Shown: piece by piece, positions 50,266-57,577 of the stretch
Layout: every line of letters begins with the position of its first letter
Position numbering within the stretch: the first letter of the stretch is position 1
Assembly: GCF_016919445.1 (NCBI RefSeq)
Contig: NZ_CP070356.1
Span: 6,141,502-6,205,501 of the forward strand
Source of the DNA: Pseudomonas sp. PDNC002
GTDB taxonomy: Bacteria > Pseudomonadota > Gammaproteobacteria > Pseudomonadales > Pseudomonadaceae
Reading direction: 5' to 3'
Length of the DNA: 64,000 bases
Position numbers and translations under genes: made by a program
Notes under the pieces: model-generated
What the model was told of the DNA's origin: nothing
The model's database searches: none
The model's input: only the letters and a program-made list of their open reading frames with translations

Positions 50266-50364
50266 TAGGAGCGGATCTTATCCGCGATCCGGCCAACAGG
50301 CCGGTGTCACGCCGAAATCGATGTCCCGGCTACACCGGGATTTCGCGGAGAAGCTCCGCTCCTA
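50266..50364. repeat. Inverted repeat of the TAGGAGCGGA type
   Basis: TAGGAGCGGATCTTATCCGC at 50266 is paired with a reverse complement-like arm ending GCTCCGCTCCTA at 50364, with two smaller hairpins inside. The same element occurs at 60717-60785 and as a half copy at 5526. This is a common intergenic repeat of pseudomonads. Confidence 0.75.
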
Positions 50365-50374
50365 CAGAAAAGCG

Positions 50375-50410
50375 AAAGCCCCTGGCACCGTGAGTGCCAG
50401 GGGCTTTTTT
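50375..50410. terminator. Rho-independent terminator downstream of the OYE gene
   Basis: A 14-bp stem (AAAGCCCCTGGCAC and complement, loop CGTGA) is followed by six T on the plus strand and a weaker TTT on the minus strand. It lies 18 bp after the leftward OYE gene. Confidence 0.8.
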
Positions 50411-50428
50411 ACATCAGGCGCGAGCGAC

Positions 50429-51541
50429 TCAGGCCAGCGACATCAGCGCATCACGGCTGAAGGGCTTGATGTCGGTCAGGCGGCCGTCACGCACTTTCAC
50501 CGCCCAGTCCGGGTCGACCAGCAGGGCGCGGCCGACGGCAACCAGGTCGAACTCTTCCTTGTTCAGGCGCTCCAGCAGGCCATCGATACCCGACGGCTGG
50601 GCGACTTCCTCGGTGTTGCCGAAGAACGCCAGGAACTCGCTGCCGTCCAGGCCGACGTTACCGACGGTGATGGTCGGCTTGCCGGTGAGCTTGCGGGTCC
50701 AGCCGGCGAGGTTGAGATCGGAACCCTCGAACTCCGGAATCCAGAAGCGGCGGGTGGAGCAATGGAAGATGTCCACGCCGGCATCCGACAGCGGCTTGAG
50801 GAAGGCTTCCAGCTCCTCGGCGGTCTGCACCAGGCGGGCGCTGTAGTCCTGCTGCTTCCACTGGGAGAAGCGGAAGATGATCGGGTAGTCGGGGCCGACG
50901 GCCGCGCGCACGGCCTGGATCAGCTCGATGGCGAAGCGCGAACGGTTGGCCAGGCTGCCGCCGTATTCGTCGGTGCGCTTGTTGCTGCCGTCCCAGAAGA
51001 ACTGGTCGATCAGGTAGCCGTGGGCGCCGTGGATTTCCACACCGTCCATGCCGATCCCCTTGGCGTCGCGGGCGGCCTGGGCGAAGGCGGCGATGACGTC
51101 CTGGATGTCTTCCTTGGTCATTTCATGGACCAGCACGGTGCCGTCCTTGACCTTGCCGCTCGGGCCGTAGCCGGGGACGCTTGCGTCCGGCTCGGTGCCC
51201 AGGCGGCGCACGGCGCCGACGTGCCACAGCTGCGGGACGATCTTGCCGCCTTCGGCGTGCACGGCATCGACCACTTGCTTCCAGCCGGCCAGAGCGTCTT
51301 CGCCATGGAAGCGCGGCACGTTCGGGTAGCCGTTGGCGGCCTTGTGGTTGACCGTGGTGCCTTCGGTGACGATCAGGCCGACACCGGCGGCGGCGCGGCG
51401 GCGGTAGTACTCGACCACCTGGGCGTGCGGTACGCCGCCCGGAGTGAAGTTGCGGGTCATCGGCGCCATCACGATACGCGTGGGCAGTTCCAGATCACCC
51501 AGGCGGAAGGGCGAGAACAGGGTGTCGACGGATACACTCAT
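50429..51541 (-). CDS. NADH:flavin oxidoreductase, Old Yellow Enzyme family
   Basis: The 370-residue protein has the OYE pattern: FRLGDLELPTRIVMAPMTRN, GLIVTEGTTV, the FMN/substrate His in GVEIHGAHGYLIDQFFWDGSNKRTDEYGGS, and AVGRALLVDPDWA. OYE enzymes reduce alpha,beta-unsaturated carbonyls or nitro esters with NAD(P)H in the cytoplasm. The start at 51541 follows GGAG. It is in tandem with a TetR regulator gene upstream, and both promoters carry the same operator-like sequence. Confidence 0.92.
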   Translation of the reverse strand: MSVSVDTLFSPFRLGDLELPTRIVMAPMTRNFTPGGVPHAQVVEYYRRRAAAGVGLIVTEGTTVNHKAANGYPNVPRFHGEDALAGWKQVVDAVHAEGGKIVPQLWHVGAVRRLGTEPDASVPGYGPSGKVKDGTVLVHEMTKEDIQDVIAAFAQAARDAKGIGMDGVEIHGAHGYLIDQFFWDGSNKRTDEYGGSLANRSRFAIELIQAVRAAVGPDYPIIFRFSQWKQQDYSARLVQTAEELEAFLKPLSDAGVDIFHCSTRRFWIPEFEGSDLNLAGWTRKLTGKPTITVGNVGLDGSEFLAFFGNTEEVAQPSGIDGLLERLNKEEFDLVAVGRALLVDPDWAVKVRDGRLTDIKPFSRDALMSLA

Positions 51542-51564
51542 TGAAGTCTCCATGACGGCCAGGC

Positions 51565-51578
51565 GACCGGTCGTCTCG
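51565..51578. promoter_or_regulatory. Candidate TetR operator before the OYE gene
   Basis: GACCGGTCGTCTCG, with the palindromic core GACCGGTC, lies 24 bp upstream of the OYE start. The identical 14 bases occur before the TetR gene at 52217-52230. The palindrome fits a TetR dimer. Confidence 0.65.
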
Positions 51579-51611
51579 TTTTTGGTGAAAGGTTGGAATG
51601 ACTCAGGCAGA

Positions 51612-52202
51612 TCAGGCCTGAAGCAAGTGCTCCAGGCGCTCGATAAAGCGTTCCACGGGCTTGAGCGAAGCGCTGACTTTCATCCGCGCCAGCACGCCCT
51701 GCCAGGCGTTGCCGATGAATTCGGCCAGTTGCTCGACGTTCTCCGAGGCGGGCAATTCCCCGGCGCGCTGGGCGTCGGCCAGACAGTCGCGCAGGGTATC
51801 GATGGACTGCTGAAGGATGCCGTCGACGCGCTCGGCAATCGGCGGCGAGAGCTCAGCCATCTCGAAGCTCAGGCTGCCGATGAAGCAGTGGTACTGCAGC
51901 TTCTCCTGGCGGGCGAAGTGCGCCAGCAGCTCGCGGTAATAGGTGAGGATGCGTGCGCGCGGCCCCAGTGCCGGATTACCCAGCGCTTCGGCATAGCGCG
52001 CCAGGCGCGGCGCGTAGAGATGCTCCAGCGCCTGCAGGGCGAAGTCTTCCTTGCTCTCGAAGTAGTGATAGAAGGAGCCCTTGGGAATCCCGGCGGCCTG
52101 GACGATGTCCTGCACGCCGGTGCCGTGGTAGCCGCTGCGGGTCATCGCCAGGGAGCCCTTGGCGAGGATCAGGTCGCGCTTGTCGAGTCGGATGCTGTTC
52201 AT
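51612..52202 (-). CDS. TetR-family repressor (NemR/AcuR-like) of the OYE gene
   Basis: This 196-residue protein has a TetR HTH (GTGVQDIVQAAGIPKGSFYHYFESKEDFALQAL, residues 27-60) and a ligand domain of the TetR_C type with several Cys, including one in LQYHCFIGS, which could sense electrophiles as in NemR. It lies 70 bp upstream of the OYE gene on the same strand. The shared operator suggests it represses itself and the reductase. Confidence 0.85.
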   Translation of the reverse strand: MNSIRLDKRDLILAKGSLAMTRSGYHGTGVQDIVQAAGIPKGSFYHYFESKEDFALQALEHLYAPRLARYAEALGNPALGPRARILTYYRELLAHFARQEKLQYHCFIGSLSFEMAELSPPIAERVDGILQQSIDTLRDCLADAQRAGELPASENVEQLAEFIGNAWQGVLARMKVSASLKPVERFIERLEHLLQA

Positions 52203-52216
52203 GGCGGCAAGAATAT

Positions 52217-52230
52217 GACCGGTCGTCTCG
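52217..52230. promoter_or_regulatory. Candidate TetR operator before the regulator gene
   Basis: GACCGGTCGTCTCG lies 15 bp upstream of the TetR start codon and is identical to 51565-51578. Confidence 0.65.
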
Positions 52231-52276
52231 CTTTTTCCAGCACCATTGATCGCAGTGATTTTCTGTCAGAAACGAA

Positions 52277-53167
52277 TCAGCGGATCGACGGGCTTTCCAG
52301 CAGCTCGGCCACCCCATCGCAAACCAGCCCCCGCAGGCGCGCCACCACCGCTTCGGGCTCGGCTTCACCGCGGTGCAGGCACAAACCCAGCGGTGCCATG
52401 GGCGGTAGGCCGGCGCGCTCGGGATCGAGGCGTTCGACACTGGAGGGCAGGCCGATCGGCGTGCGCAAACCTACACCCAACCCGGCCGCCACCGCCGCCC
52501 AGATACCGGACAGACCCGCGCTGGTGAAGGCCACGCGCCAGGCGATACCGGCGCGATCCAGCGCCGCCGTCGCCGCGCTGCGCAGCAGGCAGGGAGCCTC
52601 CAGCATGACCAGTGGCAGCGGCTCCGCACCGGATGCCGGGACGACGTGGGAAGGTCCGATCCAGCACTGCGGCACCGCGCCTAGGCGCTCCATGTGCGGT
52701 GTTCGCTCGCCAGTCTCCCAGGCCAGCGCGAGATCCAGCTCGCCGTTACGCACCCCCTCGATGAGCTGCTGGTTGCGCGCGGTGCGCACTTCGATGCGCA
52801 CCTTGGGATGGGCGCGGGCGAAGCGCGCCAGCACAGCGGGCAGCAGGGTTTCGCCAAAGTCTTCCTGCAGCCCGAGGCGCACTCGTCCTTCCAGCGATCC
52901 GCCGCGCAACGCGCCCGCGGCTTCGTCGTTCAACTCCAGCAGTCGGCGCGCATAGGCCAGCAGCGTCTCGCCGGCTTCGGTCAGCGCCATGCCCCGGCCC
53001 TCGCGGCGCAACACCGGTGTGCCGGCCTGCTCTTCCAGCTTCTTCAGCTGTGCGCTGACGGCCGAGGTCGAACGCCCGAGTCGATCCGCCGCGCGGGCGA
53101 AACTACCCAGCTCGATGCCGGCAACGAAGGTGCGGAGCACGTCCAGGTCGAAGTTGATACGGGCCAT
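52277..53167 (-). CDS. LysR-family regulator
   Basis: The 296-residue LysR protein has HTH residues GSFARAADRLGRSTSAVSAQLKKLEEQ and an effector domain with VRLGLQEDFGETLLPAVLARF. It is divergent from the CMD-tautomerase pair with a 107-bp spacer, so it probably controls them. Met 53167 (MARINFDLDVL) fits the family; the start at 53176 adds only three residues. Confidence 0.87.
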   Translation of the reverse strand: MARINFDLDVLRTFVAGIELGSFARAADRLGRSTSAVSAQLKKLEEQAGTPVLRREGRGMALTEAGETLLAYARRLLELNDEAAGALRGGSLEGRVRLGLQEDFGETLLPAVLARFARAHPKVRIEVRTARNQQLIEGVRNGELDLALAWETGERTPHMERLGAVPQCWIGPSHVVPASGAEPLPLVMLEAPCLLRSAATAALDRAGIAWRVAFTSAGLSGIWAAVAAGLGVGLRTPIGLPSSVERLDPERAGLPPMAPLGLCLHRGEAEPEAVVARLRGLVCDGVAELLESPSIR

Positions 53168-53274
53168 GGCAACCATCCTGATTATTCGAACTATCTATCA
53201 AATATTTCCCGATTTTCCGAATAAAACTGCCGCGCTAGTCTGATCCCGTCAAGTCACAAAAGAGGAACGGCAAC

Positions 53275-53580
53275 ATGCCTTTTCCACCCCAGGTCTCCCC
53301 TACCCTGCGGCACCAGGCACCTAAGCTGGCGCAGGTCACCGAGGACGTGCTGTTCGGCGATATCTGGCAGCGGCCGCAACTGAGCCCGCGGGATCGCAGC
53401 CTGGCGACAGTCGCTGCACTGATCGCACTGGGGCGGACGGAACAGCTGCCCTTTCACTTCCAACTGGCCCGCGACAACGGCCTGACCCGCGACGAGCTGG
53501 TCGAGCTGATCACCCACCTGGCCTTCTACGGCGGCTGGCCGACAGCCGCTTCCGCGCTCAACCGTCTCGACAAGGAATGA
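53275..53580 (+). CDS. Carboxymuconolactone decarboxylase (CMD) family protein
   Basis: This 101-residue protein has the CMD helical core (VLFGDIWQRPQLSPRDRSLATVAALIALGRTEQLPFHFQLARDNGLTRDELVELITHLAFYGGWP). The AhpD CxxC is absent, so it is of the gamma-carboxymuconolactone type. Likely oligomeric and cytoplasmic; the substrate is unknown. AGAGGAACGG precedes the ATG. It is followed 4 bp later by a tautomerase gene. Confidence 0.88.
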   Translation: MPFPPQVSPTLRHQAPKLAQVTEDVLFGDIWQRPQLSPRDRSLATVAALIALGRTEQLPFHFQLARDNGLTRDELVELITHLAFYGGWPTAASALNRLDKE

Positions 53581-53584
53581 CACC

Positions 53585-53992
53585 ATGCCCACCGTCCGCA
53601 TCTCCCTGCGCAAAGGCAAGCAACCGCAGTACCTGCGCGAGCTGGCCGACACCGTGTACGACGCCATGCACGACGCCTTCAATGTCCCGAAAGGTGACCA
53701 GTTCGTGATGATCCACCAGCACGAAGCGGAGGAATTCATCTACAACCGCGGCTACCTCGGCGGTCCGCGCAGCGACGACTTCGTGCTCATCGCCATCACC
53801 ATCGGCCGGCCACGGGATTCGCAGACCAAGCAGGCGTTCTATCGGCGCTTGAATGCGCTGCTGGGCGAACGCCTGGGGATCGCCAGCGAAGACGTGATGG
53901 TGCAGATCACCAACAGCGAGGCGGACGACTGGTCGTTCGGCGGCGGCCGCATGGGCGTGCTGACGCGGCCCGATGCGGTCAGTGCCAGCTGA
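53585..53992 (+). CDS. Tautomerase family protein
   Basis: The 135-residue protein starts Met-Pro (MPTVRISLRKG), giving the catalytic N-terminal proline of the 4-oxalocrotonate tautomerase superfamily after Met removal. It is about twice the length of a 4-OT monomer, as in the MIF/CaaD-like or two-repeat forms. It is co-transcribed with the CMD gene. Its end overlaps the convergent nitroreductase gene by 14 bases. Confidence 0.82.
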   Translation: MPTVRISLRKGKQPQYLRELADTVYDAMHDAFNVPKGDQFVMIHQHEAEEFIYNRGYLGGPRSDDFVLIAITIGRPRDSQTKQAFYRRLNALLGERLGIASEDVMVQITNSEADDWSFGGGRMGVLTRPDAVSAS

Positions 53993-54719
53993 CGCGCTGC
54001 TCCAACGGGAAGCGCAGGCGGGGGTTGTAGACACCGTTGTCCGCCGCGCGCCCCACGGCCAGCAGCATGATCGGCACCGCGCGGCGGGGAATCTGCAGCA
54101 CCTTGCGCAGCCGCACTTCGTCGAAGCCTTCCATGGGGCAGCTGGCGAAGCCTTGGCTCTGCACGGCGAGCATCAGGTTCTGCGCCGCCAGCGCGGTGGA
54201 CTTCACCGCCCACAGGCGCATCTCGCCGTGGCTGTTGGGCTGACGCATGAGGGCGCGGCGCAACCCGACCACGGAGTACAGCGCACGCTTGAACAGCCCA
54301 CGCAGGCCCAATGCGCCCTGGTCGTACTGGAAGGGCGCGGTGCGCTCATAGAAGCGCCGTACCTTCTCCGGCACCTGCGCTTCGGGCCATTGTTCGAGGA
54401 TGGCGGCGCAGGACTCGCGCCAGGTATCCGGCCGCGCCAGCACGGCGATCAGCACCGGTGCCGTACGCGCCGCGTTCTGCCCCAGACAGACCGGCACCAG
54501 CTTGCGCCGCAGGTCCGGATCGCGGATCACCTGGAAACTCCACGGCTGCAGGTTGCAGGCATTGGGCGCCAGCACCGCCAGCTCCAGACAGTCGCGCAGG
54601 ACGGCATCAGGCACCGGCTCGTCGAGGAAACGACGAACCGAACGACGCTGCTCGATCAGTGCGCGCAGGGCATCGGGGGTCGCGGGCAGGCAGGATGACT
54701 CGGCGGCGAAACGGCTCAT
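53979..54719 (-). CDS. Nitroreductase family protein
   Basis: This 246-residue FMN enzyme shows IEQRRSVRRFLDEPVP near residues 22-37, LAPNACNLQPWSFQVIRD, and the C-terminal QNLMLAVQSQGFASCPMEGFDEVRLRKVLQIP. Such enzymes reduce nitro groups, quinones or act as dehydrogenases with NAD(P)H. It is convergent with the tautomerase gene and overlaps it by 14 bases. Confidence 0.88.
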   Translation of the reverse strand: MSRFAAESSCLPATPDALRALIEQRRSVRRFLDEPVPDAVLRDCLELAVLAPNACNLQPWSFQVIRDPDLRRKLVPVCLGQNAARTAPVLIAVLARPDTWRESCAAILEQWPEAQVPEKVRRFYERTAPFQYDQGALGLRGLFKRALYSVVGLRRALMRQPNSHGEMRLWAVKSTALAAQNLMLAVQSQGFASCPMEGFDEVRLRKVLQIPRRAVPIMLLAVGRAADNGVYNPRLRFPLEQRVSWH

Positions 54720-54831
54720 GGCGAACTCCCGGATCAGGTAGTCCGATTAAGCCGCCGTGCGCGGAACGACACAACGAAAGGGAAGAAATGCCAGCGGGAT
54801 TGGCGCAAGCGCCCTCTCCCGCCGGCAGCGA

Positions 54832-55317
54832 TCAGGCGCCCAGCGCCTTCTCGATGGCCTGGATCAGCGCCGGATCATCCGGTGCGGTGCGCGGGCTGAA
54901 GCGTGCCAGCACGCGGCCGTCCGGGCCAAGCAGGAACTTCTCGAAGTTCCAGCTGATGTCGCCGGGAAACTCGGCGCCCTCGCCCGCCAGCAGGCGGTAG
55001 AGCGAGTGGCGTTCCGAGCCATTGACGTCCAGCTTGCTCGACATCGGGAAACTGACCCCGTAGTTCAGCGAGCAGAACGACTGGATCTCGGCTTCGCTGC
55101 CAGGCTCCTGCCCGGCGAACTGGTTGCACGGCAGACCGAGCACCACGAAACCCTGATCCTTGTATTGCTGGTAGAGCTTCTCCAGACCGGCGTACTGCGG
55201 AGTCAGGCCGCATTTCGAGGCGACGTTGACCACCAGCACGACCTTGCCCTTGAGCGGGGCCAGCGGCAGATCCTGGCCGTCTAGACCTTGCAGCGTCAGA
55301 TCGTGAAAAGCGCTCAT
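54832..55317 (-). CDS. Glutathione peroxidase (cysteine form)
   Basis: The 161-residue protein has the GPx catalytic set: Cys36 (NVASKCGLTPQY), Gln70 (CNQFAGQEPG) and Trp123 (SWNFEKF). It uses Cys rather than selenocysteine, and Cys82 (SFCSLNYG) is a likely resolving residue, as in thioredoxin-dependent GPx. It removes peroxides in the cytoplasm. It lies downstream of slyD in the same orientation, as in PAO1 (PA0838-PA0837 from memory). Confidence 0.93.
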   Translation of the reverse strand: MSAFHDLTLQGLDGQDLPLAPLKGKVVLVVNVASKCGLTPQYAGLEKLYQQYKDQGFVVLGLPCNQFAGQEPGSEAEIQSFCSLNYGVSFPMSSKLDVNGSERHSLYRLLAGEGAEFPGDISWNFEKFLLGPDGRVLARFSPRTAPDDPALIQAIEKALGA

Positions 55318-55447
55318 TGCTTACTCCTTGAAGAGGTAGGCACGAAGTGCCCGCGCAGGGAGCGGACAACCTGTCCGTCGTGCTGCGCAATCCCAGTCGA
55401 TGCGGGAAAAGTGCCCTGGCCTTGTTGCAGTAGATCAGGTCGCATGA

Positions 55448-55471
55448 GAAAGGCGCCCGAAGGCGCCTTTC
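55448..55471 (-). terminator. Hairpin between slyD and the peroxidase gene
   Basis: GAAAGGCGCC-CGAA-GGCGCCTTTC is a perfect 10-bp stem with a tetraloop, 66 bp after the slyD stop. Only a short T tract lies within the stem. Confidence 0.7.
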
Positions 55472-55536
55472 CCGTTTGAGCGTAGCAGCTCAATGATGGC
55501 TCCACCCGATCTCGATGAACGACCGGATGGCAGCGA

Positions 55537-56022
55537 TCAGTGGTGGTGACCACCTTCGCCATGGACGTGGCCATGGGCGACTTCTTCAGCCGAAGCGTCG
55601 CGAATGTCGACCACTTTCACCTTGAAGTTCAGGCGCTGGCCGGCCAGCGGGTGGTTGCCGTCGACGATCACGTCATCACCTTCGATGTCGCGGATGGTGA
55701 CGATCTGCATGCCGCCGTCCGGAGCGGAAGCGTGGAACTGCATGCCGACTTCCAGCTCGTCCACGCCTTCGAACATTTCACGGGTCAGGGTGGCGACCAG
55801 CTCGGCGCTGTATTCGCCGTAGGCATCGGCCGGCTCGATGGTGACGTCGAGTTCGTCGCCAACCTGCTTGCCTTCCAGAGCCTTTTCCAGGCCAGCGATG
55901 ATGTTGCTGGCGCCGTGCAGGTAAACCAGCGGAGCGCCGCCGGCGGAGCTGTCGATGACCTCACCCGCGTCGTTGGTCAGGGTATAGTCGATGGAAACCG
56001 CCTTGTTGGCCGCGATCTGCAT
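55537..56022 (-). CDS. slyD: FKBP-type peptidyl-prolyl isomerase SlyD
   Basis: This 161-residue protein has the SlyD pattern: [58 protein letters not shown], an IF (insert-in-flap) chaperone domain, and a His-rich C-terminus (HGHVHGEGGHHH) for nickel. It folds proteins and delivers nickel in the cytoplasm. Its start codon overlaps, on the other strand, the start assigned to the DUF3565 gene. Confidence 0.94.
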   Translation of the reverse strand: MQIAANKAVSIDYTLTNDAGEVIDSSAGGAPLVYLHGASNIIAGLEKALEGKQVGDELDVTIEPADAYGEYSAELVATLTREMFEGVDELEVGMQFHASAPDGGMQIVTIRDIEGDDVIVDGNHPLAGQRLNFKVKVVDIRDASAEEVAHGHVHGEGGHHH

Positions 56023-56323
56023 GGTTCGAAACCTATCTGATATAGAAGTTGAGCGCGTAAGTTTACGCGGCGACGCCCCCGAATGCGACCCGAAGACAGA
56101 CGGACGGGATCACGCGGGCCCGCCGCGCCTGCTTGACTTTCATCAGGACGAAGACGGCCACTGGGTGGCAGTCTTGTCCTGCGGCCATACCCAGCACCTG
56201 CGCCACCAGCCGCCCTGGCAGTCGCGGCCCTGGGTGCTGGACCCGCAGCAACGCAAGGCGCAGATCGGCCGCTGGTTCCCCTGCGGCTGGTGCGCCAAGG
56301 AATCCGACAGCAGCAAGGAGTAG
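56021..56323 (+). CDS. DUF3565 family protein
   Basis: The family core ([56 protein letters not shown]) is a Cys/His-rich pattern, probably metal-binding. The only in-frame ATG upstream of the core is at 56021 (or 55991, inside slyD), and it overlaps the slyD start codon, so the true start is uncertain and the first ~30 residues are not family-like. ackA begins 2 bp after this gene's stop, so the two are probably co-transcribed. Confidence 0.78.
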   Translation: MVRNLSDIEVERVSLRGDAPECDPKTDGRDHAGPPRLLDFHQDEDGHWVAVLSCGHTQHLRHQPPWQSRPWVLDPQQRKAQIGRWFPCGWCAKESDSSKE

Positions 56324-56325
56324 GC

Positions 56326-57516
56326 ATGCCGGCTCGCAATATCCTGGTGATCAACTGCGGCAGTTCTTCGATCAAGTTCGCCCTGGTTCGAGAGGGGCGC
56401 GAAGACTTCATCCTCCACGGCCTGGCCGAGCGCCTCGGCTCCAACGGCGCCAGCCTGCGCTGGCAGGGCGAAACCGACGAGCAGCCGCAGACCCTGGAGC
56501 TGCCCGGTGGCGACCACAAGGCCGCCCTCGCCCGCCTGCTGCCGCTGGTGGCCCAGGCCGCGCAAGGCGAGCTGCACGCCATCGGCCACCGCGTGGTTCA
56601 CGGCGGCGAGCGCTTCACCCAGGCCTCGCGCCTGACCGATGAAGTGCTCAGCGCCATCCGCGAGACCTCGCCCCTGGCGCCGCTGCATAACCCGGCCAAC
56701 CTGGTGGGCATCGACGCCGCCATGGCGCTCTACCCGGACCTGCCGCACATCGCCGTATTCGACACCGCCTTCCACCAGAGCCTGCCCGAGCGCGCGTACC
56801 GCTACGCCATCCCTGAGCCGCTGTACCGCGAGCAGCATGTGCGCCGCTACGGTTTCCACGGCACCAGCCACCGCTACGTCAGCCACAAGGCGGCCGAGAT
56901 GAGCGGGCTGGCGGTGGGCGACAGCTACTGGCTGTCCGCGCACCTGGGCAACGGCAGCTCCACCTGCGCCATCGCCAACGGCCAGAGCCGCGACACCAGC
57001 ATGGGCCTGACCCCGCTGGAAGGCCTGATGATGGGTACCCGCTCGGGTGACGTCGATCCGAACCTGCACAGCCACCTGGCGCGCACCCTGGGCTGGAGCC
57101 TGGAGAAGATCGACCACATGCTCAACCACGACAGCGGCCTGCTCGGCCTGTCGGGGCTGTCCAACGACATGCGCACCCTGGAGCACGCCCGCGAGCAGGG
57201 ACACGCCAACGCCGCGCTGGCCATCGAAGTATTCTGTTACCGATTGGCCAAGTCCCTGGCCTCGCTGACCTGTGCGCTGCCGCGCCTGGACGGCATCATC
57301 TTCACCGGCGGTATCGGCGAGAACTCCGCGCTGGTGCGCAATCTCACGGTCAAGCACCTGCACGTGCTCAACCTCGAGCTCGACGGCGAAGCCAACGCCC
57401 GCTGCGTACGCGGCGTCGGTGGACCGATCCACATGGCCGGCCATCCGCGCGTGCTGGTGATCCCCACCAACGAGGAACGGCAGATCGCGCTCGACACCCT
57501 GGCAGTACTCGACTGA
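56326..57516 (+). CDS. ackA: Acetate kinase
   Basis: The 396-residue protein ([20 protein letters not shown]) has the acetate kinase signatures NCGSSSIK near the N-terminus, [20 protein letters not shown] and a C-terminal FTGGIGENS. It interconverts acetate plus ATP and acetyl phosphate. The ATG at 56326 follows AAGGAGTAGGC. It is followed by pta after 61 bp; together they make the acetyl-CoA/acetate pathway. Confidence 0.96.
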   Translation: MPARNILVINCGSSSIKFALVREGREDFILHGLAERLGSNGASLRWQGETDEQPQTLELPGGDHKAALARLLPLVAQAAQGELHAIGHRVVHGGERFTQASRLTDEVLSAIRETSPLAPLHNPANLVGIDAAMALYPDLPHIAVFDTAFHQSLPERAYRYAIPEPLYREQHVRRYGFHGTSHRYVSHKAAEMSGLAVGDSYWLSAHLGNGSSTCAIANGQSRDTSMGLTPLEGLMMGTRSGDVDPNLHSHLARTLGWSLEKIDHMLNHDSGLLGLSGLSNDMRTLEHAREQGHANAALAIEVFCYRLAKSLASLTCALPRLDGIIFTGGIGENSALVRNLTVKHLHVLNLELDGEANARCVRGVGGPIHMAGHPRVLVIPTNEERQIALDTLAVLD

Positions 57517-57577
57517 AGATCCACGGGTTGTGCCCCACAAGGGCACCTCCCCCCTCCGCACGGCTTAAGGAGCCCGG

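Larger units (their letters stand above)
50050..50428. other. Spacer with repeat and terminator
   Basis: This 379-bp stretch contains the inverted repeat 50266-50364 and the terminator 50375-50410; nothing coding is seen. Confidence 0.7.
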
